From the NCBI GenBank assembly GCA_016795285.1, contig JAEUIC010000016.1:1-64000 (forward strand): a DNA stretch of 64,000 bases, given 5' to 3'. This DNA comes from Planctomycetota bacterium. Its GTDB lineage: Bacteria > Planctomycetota > B15-G4 > SIAN01. Position 1 is the first letter of the stretch, and each line of letters starts with the position of its first letter. Below are positions 58,022 to 64,000 of the stretch, piece after piece. The notes beneath the pieces are model-generated. The model was not told the origin of the DNA, did no database searches, and saw only the letters and a list, made by a program, of their open reading frames with translations. The position numbers were made by a program, and so were the translations under genes.

Positions 58022-58993
58022 ATGGCCGTCCCGCACGGAATCGTCGTCCTCGACAAGCCCGCCGGCATCACCTCGCGCGATGCCGTCGACCACGCCTGCA
58101 AGCGCTTGAAGACCCGCGAGATCGGCCACTGCGGCACGCTCGATCCGCTCGCCACCGGGGTGCTGGTGCTGGTGATCGGGCGGGCGCGCCGTCTCCAGGA
58201 GCTGCTGGCGAAGTCGCGCAAGGTCTACGCGGCGCGCATCAAGCTCGGCGCGACCTCCGTCACCGACGACTCCGAGGGACCGATCACCGAGACGAGCCCG
58301 CTGCCGCCGCCCCCCACCGACGAGCAGGTGCGCGCCGGCGCCGCGCGCTTCGTCGGCGAGATCGAGCAGCGCCCGCCGCGCTACTCGGCGGTGAAGGTCG
58401 ACGGCGAGCGGCTCTACGACCTCGCGCGCCGCGGCGAGGGGATCGACGCGCCGATGCGCAGGGTGACCGTCTACGAGCTGCAGGTCACCCGCTACGAATG
58501 GCCCTTCATCGACCTCACGGTCGCGTCGGCGGGCGGCACCTACGTCCGCTCGATCGCGCGCGACCTCGGGGCGCTGCTCGGCACCGGCGGCTACCTCGCG
58601 CAGCTGGCGCGCACCGAGTCGGGCGGCTTCCGGCAGTCGGAGGCGACCTCGCTCGAGCAGCTCGGCCCCGAGCACGTGCTGCCGCTCGAGAACGCGTTGC
58701 GCCACTTCCCGCGCGTCGACATCGCGGCGTCGCAGGCGCTGCGGCTCGGCAACGGTGCGGCCGTGCGCGCCGAGGTGCCGCCGCTCTCGCTCGCCGACGA
58801 CAGCCCCGTGTTCGGCTGGGTGAACGGCCACGCGGTCGCGCTGCTGGCGAAGGCGGGGCCGCAACGCGTCCGCTCCTCGCGCCTGCTGGTGACGCTGCCG
58901 GAGCTGCAGCGGCTGGCCGAAGCGGAGCTGGCCGCCGCCCCGCAGCAGGCGCAGCGCGAGCGCGCGAGCTACGACGACGACGAGCGGCGCTGA
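58022..58993 (+). CDS. truB: tRNA pseudouridine(55) synthase
   Basis: This 323-residue enzyme makes pseudouridine 55 in the tRNA T-loop. The catalytic Asp41 lies in CGTLDPLATGVL, preceded by LDKPAGITSRDAV. RPPRYSAVKVDGERLYDLAR and GGTYVRSIARDLG also match. The C-terminus ends in a charged DDDERR stretch whose codons form the first unit of a 35-bp repeat. ATG 58022 has GGAG five bases before it. Confidence 0.96.
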   Translation: MAVPHGIVVLDKPAGITSRDAVDHACKRLKTREIGHCGTLDPLATGVLVLVIGRARRLQELLAKSRKVYAARIKLGATSVTDDSEGPITETSPLPPPPTDEQVRAGAARFVGEIEQRPPRYSAVKVDGERLYDLARRGEGIDAPMRRVTVYELQVTRYEWPFIDLTVASAGGTYVRSIARDLGALLGTGGYLAQLARTESGGFRQSEATSLEQLGPEHVLPLENALRHFPRVDIAASQALRLGNGAAVRAEVPPLSLADDSPVFGWVNGHAVALLAKAGPQRVRSSRLLVTLPELQRLAEAELAAAPQQAQRERASYDDDERR

Positions 58994-59063
58994 CCGCCGC
59001 TCGTAGCGGCGCCGACGAGCGGCGCTGACCGCCGCTCGCAGCAACGCCGACGAGCGGCGCTGA
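58979..59063 (+). repeat. 35-bp tandem repeat with 9-bp hairpins after truB
   Basis: GACGAGCGGCGCTGA occurs at 58979, 59014 and 59049, a 35-base period. In the first two copies CGAGCGGCG pairs with CGCCGCTCG around a five-base loop (58981-59003 and 59016-59038). The truB stop codon sits in the loop of the first hairpin. The third copy has lost its right arm. It lies between convergent truB and the oxidoreductase gene, so it may act as a bidirectional 3'-end structure. No T-run. Confidence 0.78.
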
Positions 59064-59069
59064 GCCGCG

Positions 59070-61004
59070 TCAGCGCGCGCGCAGCCGCACCGGCTCGTCG
59101 TAGAGGGCGCCGCCTTCGCCGGCATCGGTGAGGGCGGCGCGCACCAGCAGGTTGGCGCAATCGCCGCTGCGCTGCTGCCCGCCCTTCGCCATGAAGAGGA
59201 CGTCGCGGTGGATCGCGTCGTCGTGGCGGACGGTCACCGCGAGCCGGCCGAGCACGCTCTCGAGCCACGCCGCGGCGCCGTCCGCGAGCGCGCCGGCCGC
59301 AGCGGGATGGACGCGCACTTCGGGCGGCGACGGCGGCGGCTCGGCCCACTGCGACGACTGCGCCTTCGGCGTCGACACCGCGAGGAGGCGCAGCGGGAAG
59401 TCGGCGGGCGGCGGCGCCGGCAGCGGCGGTGCGGCGGCCGGCAACCGCGCGCGCCCATCGGGCGTCGCGAAACGATGGCCGGCGAAGCGCACCTGCGGCG
59501 CGAGCGGGTTGCGGCGCGGAGCGGCGGCGAGCGCCGCGGCATCGAGGCCGTGCGGCGCGACCTTGGCCAGCAGCCGCGCCTTCCAGTCGGCGACGCGCGC
59601 CGGGAAGCGCTCGGCGAGCCCGAGCCGCGTGGCGAGCCCGTGCAGCAGCGTGATCTCGTGGACGACGCCGGGCGGCGGCGCGATCGCCGGCGTCGAGGCG
59701 CGCAGGTAGTGGTTGCCGTAGGCGCCGAGCAGGTCGTCGTCCTCGAGCAACGTCGGGCAGGGGAAGATGACGTGCGCCACGTCGGTGGTGTCGGTCGGAT
59801 GGCTGTCGACCACCGCCACGAAGTCGGCGCGCTCGAAGCCGCGGCGCACCGCCGCCGCGTCGGGCAGCATGCTGAGCGGATTGCCGGCCGTGACCCAGAT
59901 GGCGCGCACGCGCGGCGTCGCCTCGAGCAGCTCCTGGCCGAGCAGCGGCTCAGAGAGCGTGCGCGGCGCCGCGGCCTCGCCGCGCACGAAGCTGGTGTCG
60001 AAGGCGCTGCGCCGCGCGAAGTAGTAGGAGCAGCCGCCGCCGCTCACCCCCATGTTCCCGCGCACGGTCGCGAGCGCGTCGAGCAGGCGCACTACGGCGG
60101 CGCCGTGGCTGCGTCGCGCGAGCCCCCAGCCGACCAGGATCGCGGCGGGGAAGCAGGTCGCGTAGAGCTCGGCGAAGCGGGCGAGCTCGGCGACCGGCAC
60201 TCCGGCCGCGCGCGCGCGCTGCGCGAGCGGCTGCGCCTCCGCCAGCGCGCGGAACGAAGCGACGCCGTGCGCGAACGAGTCGAGCTCGGGCGCGACCAGG
60301 CCGCGCGCGAAAAGCTCGCCGGCGACGGCCAGCGCGAGTTCGCCGTCGCAGCCGGGCGCCGGCTGCAGGAAGAGGTCGCAGAGCGGCGCCAAGCGCGTGC
60401 GCACGCAGTCGATGCCGACCAGCTTCGCGCCGCGCCGCTTCGCCTCCTGCAGCACCGGCAGGAGATGGGAGCCCGAGACGTGGACGTTCTTCCCCCACAC
60501 GACGATGAGGCGGCTCTGGTGGAGGTCGAAGAGGTCGTTCGAATCGCTGACGCCGAAGTCGGCGAGGTTCGCCGCCTCGCCGGCGCCCGAGCAGATGTCG
60601 CCGCGCTTCACGGTGACCGGTCCGAACTGCTCGAAGAGGAAGTCGGCCGCGACCTTCAGCAACCCGAGCGAGCCGCCCGAGCGGTAGTGGAAGATCGCCT
60701 CGGGCCCCGACTCGGCGCGGATCCGCTGCAGCTGCTCGGCCGCGAAATCGAGCGCCGCGTCGAGGCTCGCGGAGAGGAGCTTCCCGCCGCGGCGCACCTG
60801 CGGCGTGAGGAAGCGGTCGGGCGCGTACTGCCGCGCGAGGAACTTGGCGGTCCGCTCGCAGAGGAAGCCGCGCGTGACCGGGTCGTCGGGATCGCCGCGC
60901 AACCGCACCGCGCGCTCCCCCTCCTTCTCGACGACGATCGAGCAGGCGTCGGGGCAGTCGCGGTTGCACGCCGTCTTGCGGAGCGAGCGCGTCTCGGGGT
61001 CCAT
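59070..61004 (-). CDS. molybdopterin-dependent oxidoreductase
   Basis: This 644-residue protein belongs to the molybdopterin oxidoreductase superfamily. An N-terminal [4Fe-4S] site is formed by CNRDCPDAC and GFLCERT, followed by domains such as VVWGKNVHVSGSHL, VGIDCVRTRLAPLCDL and IWVTAGNPLSMLP, and a C-terminal molybdopterin-binding domain (SVLGRLAVTVRHDDAIHRD). It lacks a Tat signal, so it is probably cytoplasmic. The position ligating molybdenum in formate dehydrogenases is not obviously Sec or Cys (the segment reads GDICSGAGEA). The substrate is unknown, and no electron-transfer subunit is adjacent. Confidence 0.88.
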   Translation of the reverse strand: MDPETRSLRKTACNRDCPDACSIVVEKEGERAVRLRGDPDDPVTRGFLCERTAKFLARQYAPDRFLTPQVRRGGKLLSASLDAALDFAAEQLQRIRAESGPEAIFHYRSGGSLGLLKVAADFLFEQFGPVTVKRGDICSGAGEAANLADFGVSDSNDLFDLHQSRLIVVWGKNVHVSGSHLLPVLQEAKRRGAKLVGIDCVRTRLAPLCDLFLQPAPGCDGELALAVAGELFARGLVAPELDSFAHGVASFRALAEAQPLAQRARAAGVPVAELARFAELYATCFPAAILVGWGLARRSHGAAVVRLLDALATVRGNMGVSGGGCSYYFARRSAFDTSFVRGEAAAPRTLSEPLLGQELLEATPRVRAIWVTAGNPLSMLPDAAAVRRGFERADFVAVVDSHPTDTTDVAHVIFPCPTLLEDDDLLGAYGNHYLRASTPAIAPPPGVVHEITLLHGLATRLGLAERFPARVADWKARLLAKVAPHGLDAAALAAAPRRNPLAPQVRFAGHRFATPDGRARLPAAAPPLPAPPPADFPLRLLAVSTPKAQSSQWAEPPPSPPEVRVHPAAAGALADGAAAWLESVLGRLAVTVRHDDAIHRDVLFMAKGGQQRSGDCANLLVRAALTDAGEGGALYDEPVRLRAR

Positions 61005-61030
61005 GCCGCGATGCTAGAGTCCGCGCCCCC

Positions 61031-61363
61031 ATGGCTGCCAACAACGACGCCCTCGCGAGCAAGATCGCGAAGTGGAAGACGCTGGTCGATCAACACCCCG
61101 ACCACGAGCTCGCCCGCTACAGCCTCGGCAGCGCCTACTTCGAGGCCGGCCGCTTCGCCGACGCGGAGCCGCACTTCGCGCGCGCGCTCGAGCTGAAGAG
61201 CGACTGGGTGATGGCCTACCTCTTCCGCGCCAAGTGCCTGATGCGGATCGGCCGCGCGGCGGAGGCGCGGCCGCTGCTCCTGCTCGGCCGCACCCATTCG
61301 CAGGCGCAGGGACACGACGCGCCGATCGAGGAGATCGACGCGCTCCTCGAGATGCTGCCGTGA
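61031..61363 (+). CDS. small TPR protein
   Basis: This 110-residue protein consists mainly of tetratricopeptide repeats (LARYSLGSAYFEAGRFADAEPHFARALEL, then WVMAYLFRAKCLMRIGRAAEARPLL). A TAGAGT element about a dozen bases upstream of the ATG may be its -10, which would leave a very short leader. It is coupled by a four-base GTGA overlap to the large secreted protein. Confidence 0.85.
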   Translation: MAANNDALASKIAKWKTLVDQHPDHELARYSLGSAYFEAGRFADAEPHFARALELKSDWVMAYLFRAKCLMRIGRAAEARPLLLLGRTHSQAQGHDAPIEEIDALLEMLP

Positions 61364-63723
61364 GCCGAGCGCGCGGCGCGGCGCAGGAGCTCCTCGCGGC
61401 CGCCGCGCTGATCGTGCTGCTCCTCGCGGGAGGCGCGCGCGCTGCCGCCGCGCCCGCGCCGCAGCAGGCGCACTGGTTCGCGCTCGACCTGCCGGCCGAG
61501 GGCGAGCCGCCGCTCGTGCCGCTCGCCGATGCGGAACTCGCCGCGCTGCTGGCGGGCCACGGCTTCACCGGCGTGCTGCTCGATCGGCCGCGCGGCGACC
61601 CGCGCGACGCCGCGACGCTCGGCGCGCCGTGGCGGGCCGCCGGGCTCGACGTCCGCATCGCCGACCGCGCCACCGTGCGGATCGCCGAACTGCCGGCGTG
61701 GCCCGCCGTCGAGCTGCGCCCGCTGCCCTCTCGCGACGGCGCCGCGACCGAGAGCTGGCTCGCCCCCTGCACGCGCCCCGCCGTCGTCGCGCACCTCTGG
61801 CAGCGCGCGCCGAACCGCACCGCCGACGAGGACGCGAGCGGACTCGCCGCCCCAGCGACCGCCCGCTACCTCTCCTGCCGCCTCCTGCTGCCGACCGCGC
61901 CCGCCTTGCGCCGCGCGCAACTGCAGCTCGACCTCGCGAGCTTCGGCGCGCGCGCCCCCGCCGCGGCGCCGTCGCCGCTGCCGAGCGATGCGCGCCTCAC
62001 CCGCCAGAGCGCCTTGGCGAGCGAGCTCGCGGCGCTGCTCGGCGGCGATCACCCCGAGCTGGTCGCCCCGCTCGAGAACCTCGCCAGCGCGACGACCGAC
62101 GCGCTGCGCCACCGGCCGCTGCGCCGCGCGCCGGAGTGGCTCGAGGCCGACGAGTGGCTCCTTTCGTTCGGCGCCGACGCGACGCTCCTCGCCGCGCGCC
62201 TCCTCCGCGTGCGGGCGCCGCCGGCCGGCCTCGCGGGAGCGCTCGCCGCGGCGCGGGCCGTCGGCGGCGAAGCGGACGCGCGCGCGAGCGAACCGCCACC
62301 GGCCGGCGTGGCGGGCGACGCGACGCTCGCATGGCTCGCCGACGCGCTGGAGCAGCGATGGCAGGCCGCCGGCCGCCTCGCGACGCGACTGCGCGAGCCG
62401 CAGTTCGAAGCGGGCGAACGGCTCTCCGCGAGCGCGCCCCCGCCTGAGTTCGCGCTGCCGAGCTGGAGCGCCGGCGCCACCTTCGAGGCCGACGCGGCGC
62501 TCGACGCCCGCGCCGCGCTCCATCCGTGGCGCGTGCGCCGCCTCGCGCTCGAGCTGACGAGCCCGCAGCTCCGTCCGCCGGGGCGGCCCGTCGCGTTGCT
62601 CGCGACGACGCTCGACGATCCGCGCCTCGCGCCGTTCGCGGCAGAGCTGCAGCCCGCGCTCGACGGCCGCCCGTTCGATCTCTCGCGCTGGCTGCCGATC
62701 GCCCCCGGCACGCGCGCGACGCTGCGCGCCACGCTCGCGCTGCGCGACCCGCGCCCCTACCGGCTGCTGCTTGCTGCCGAGGCGTGGCGCACCGTCCGGC
62801 TGAACGGCGCGGTCGTGGTCGAGCCGTTCGCTGCCGAGCGCGGCGCGCTGCGCACGACCGTGCTCCTGCCGGCCGGCACCAGCGAGCTCGAGTTCGAGCT
62901 CGCGTTCACCGGCGCCGACGGCCGCGTCACGGTCGCGCTCGAGCTGCTGCCGCCGCGCTCCGGCGGCCTCACGTTGCCCGCCGCCGCGGCCGCGCTGCGC
63001 GAGCCGCTGGTGCGGATCGGCGATTCGAGCGCGCTCGACGGCACCAGCCTGCGCCTCCTCGCGACTGCCGCGCGCGCCGGCGGCGAGGCGTCGTTCCCGT
63101 TCGCGCTCGACGGCGAGGGGCTGCACGACCTCTGGATCCACCGGTTGGCCGGCAGCGAGGCGACGACGCTCGAGGTCGCCTGCGACGACGGGCCGCCGCA
63201 GTCCGTCGCGATCGCCGCCGGCGGCGGCTGGCGCTGGCAGCGCGTCGACCTGCCCTTCGAGCTGCGCACCGGCGGCCACGCGCTGCGCCTGCGCCTGCGC
63301 GATCCGAGCCTGCGCCTCGATGCGATCGGCATCGTGCCGAGCGACACCGTCTTCCCGCGGCCGCCGAGCGGCGCCGCGCCGCTGTGGGAGAGCGCGTGGC
63401 GCTTCGATCCGCTCGGCGCCGGCCTCGTGGTCGATCTGCCGCCGCTCGCGGTCGGGGAGCTGTTCGGACGCGCCTTCACCGCCGAGAAGAGCGGCAGCTA
63501 CCGGCTGCACGCCTGGCTCGACGGCAGGGACCCGCTCGCCCCCGGTCAGCACGCCGAGGTGGAGCTGAGCTCGGCGTCGACGCGCCTGCGGATGATCCTG
63601 CCGGCGGGCGCTCCGAGCGAGGAGTGGATCGAGTTGGGCGAGGTGAGTCTCACCGCCGGCGAACGGGTCGAGCTGCGCGTCCGCGGCGATGGCGCGCTCG
63701 CCCGCGTCGCGCTGCTGCGCTGA
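61360..63723 (+). CDS. large secreted protein (function unknown)
   Basis: This 787-residue protein starts at GTG 61360, overlapping the TPR gene stop codon. A signal peptide (LLAAAALIVLLLAGGARAAA) leads into an Ala-rich, Trp-containing extracytoplasmic chain. The second half has beta-sandwich, carbohydrate-binding-module-like segments: YRLLLAAEAWRTVRLNGAVVV, GLHDLWIHRLAGSEATTLEVAC, and SGSYRLHAWLDGRDP. No catalytic motif is recognised. Envelope or polysaccharide binding is the best guess. Confidence 0.68.
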   Translation: MSRARGAAQELLAAAALIVLLLAGGARAAAAPAPQQAHWFALDLPAEGEPPLVPLADAELAALLAGHGFTGVLLDRPRGDPRDAATLGAPWRAAGLDVRIADRATVRIAELPAWPAVELRPLPSRDGAATESWLAPCTRPAVVAHLWQRAPNRTADEDASGLAAPATARYLSCRLLLPTAPALRRAQLQLDLASFGARAPAAAPSPLPSDARLTRQSALASELAALLGGDHPELVAPLENLASATTDALRHRPLRRAPEWLEADEWLLSFGADATLLAARLLRVRAPPAGLAGALAAARAVGGEADARASEPPPAGVAGDATLAWLADALEQRWQAAGRLATRLREPQFEAGERLSASAPPPEFALPSWSAGATFEADAALDARAALHPWRVRRLALELTSPQLRPPGRPVALLATTLDDPRLAPFAAELQPALDGRPFDLSRWLPIAPGTRATLRATLALRDPRPYRLLLAAEAWRTVRLNGAVVVEPFAAERGALRTTVLLPAGTSELEFELAFTGADGRVTVALELLPPRSGGLTLPAAAAALREPLVRIGDSSALDGTSLRLLATAARAGGEASFPFALDGEGLHDLWIHRLAGSEATTLEVACDDGPPQSVAIAAGGGWRWQRVDLPFELRTGGHALRLRLRDPSLRLDAIGIVPSDTVFPRPPSGAAPLWESAWRFDPLGAGLVVDLPPLAVGELFGRAFTAEKSGSYRLHAWLDGRDPLAPGQHAEVELSSASTRLRMILPAGAPSEEWIELGEVSLTAGERVELRVRGDGALARVALLR

Positions 63724-63756
63724 CGGCGGGCGGCGGCGCGCGCCCGATCGGCGGCA

Positions 63757-64000
63757 TCAGCGGTAGATGCCGAACAGCGCGACCAGCGCCGCGACCCGCT
63801 CGAGATGGGGCCCGAGCACGCGGATGCGCGCGCTCGCGTCGCGAAGCTGCTCGGCGAGGTGGCGCGTGGCGCCCGCCTCGACGTCGGCGAGCTCCGAAGC
63901 GTCGAGCACCACCCGCTCGCGGCGGCGCGCCAGCGCGTGGCGGAGCCGCTCGGCCAGCGGACGCGCACCGCTCTCGGCGAGCGTGCCGTGCAAGCGGACG
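63757..64000 (-). CDS. STAS-like domain protein (partial, runs off the window)
   Basis: The frame is open from the right edge to a TGA at 63757 and gives about 80 residues of C-terminus. The segment RVVLDASELADVEAGATRHLAEQLRDA resembles the core strand-helix of STAS/anti-sigma-antagonist domains. The residue usually phosphorylated (Ser/Thr) reads Gly-Ala here. The start lies beyond the window. Moderate to low certainty on the family. Confidence 0.42.
   Translation of the reverse strand, partial: VRLHGTLAESGARPLAERLRHALARRRERVVLDASELADVEAGATRHLAEQLRDASARIRVLGPHLERVAALVALFGIYR

Noticed and set aside
58979..59063. Tandem repeat as an attachment site or integron element
   Set aside because: There is no integrase or mobile gene nearby. 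The copies derive from the truB 3' end and fit local slippage.
59070..61004. Selenocysteine-containing formate dehydrogenase
   Set aside because: The reading frame has no internal TGA, and the segment does not show the FdhF Sec/Cys context. The substrate cannot be assigned.

Overview
The window is 64 kb of very GC-rich bacterial chromosome with dense, mostly co-directional gene blocks and many 4-base ATGA/GTGA stop/start overlaps. The cell is a diderm with an LPS-type outer membrane: lpxA, an lpxC-fabZ fusion, bamA, a Skp/OmpH-type chaperone gene, a TonB-dependent receptor and TonB are all present. The LpxC-FabZ fusion, a MoxR/DUF58/VWA cluster, an FGE-sulfatase-domain protein and a MamK-like actin fit an uncultured Planctomycetota or neighbouring PVC/FCB lineage. 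That placement is an inference. No rRNA, CRISPR, insertion sequence or phage gene was seen.

Layout. 1-6.5 kb: tRNA-Leu, a radical SAM protein, a two-subunit heterodimeric-type ABC exporter, then tRNA-Glu(CTC), tRNA-Glu(TTC) and tRNA-Lys. 6.6-9.7 kb (minus): rpsB-tsf-pyrH-frr. 10-11 kb: a diguanylate cyclase. 11-26.7 kb (minus): a long run from tRNA-Gln through glmU, prs, rplY, pth, rpsF, rpsR, rplI, dnaB, bamA, skp-like, lpxC-fabZ and lpxA to ileS, joining envelope biogenesis, ribosome and replication genes. 26.8-30.2 kb (minus): a membrane-anchored coiled-coil/BRCT protein, tatC and cinA. 30.5-33.2 kb: coaE, a candidate selenoprotein with an in-frame UGA and SECIS-like hairpin, and a convergent secreted protein. 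33.2-38.6 kb (minus): moxR, DUF58, BatD-like, two VWA proteins and a repeat protein, almost all overlapping by 4 bases. 38.6-43.6 kb (minus): recG and a 969-residue HEAT-type protein. 43.7-46.5 kb (plus): an FGE-domain protein, a small protein and an unknown protein with a His/Cys tail. 46.5-50.4 kb: a Wzc/CpsD-type ATPase diverging from a coiled-coil protein, a MamK-like actin and a UbiA prenyltransferase. 50.4-52.3 kb (minus): ferredoxin, phosphoesterase and lipB. 52.5-64 kb: TonB receptor, TonB, S9 peptidase, truB, molybdopterin oxidoreductase, TPR protein, a large secreted protein, and a partial STAS-like gene at the edge.

The strongest leads are: (1) a secreted thioredoxin-like gene whose signal peptide is separated from its body by an in-frame UGA followed at bacterial-SECIS distance by a 10-bp hairpin; (2) a MamK-like actin whose start codon overlaps the stop codon of a coiled-coil gene; (3) a membrane coiled-coil protein ending in a BRCT domain; and (4) three genes (UbiA-like, glmU, tonB) whose conserved N-termini lie upstream of any ATG/GTG/TTG and seem to need ATT, ATC or CTG starts.
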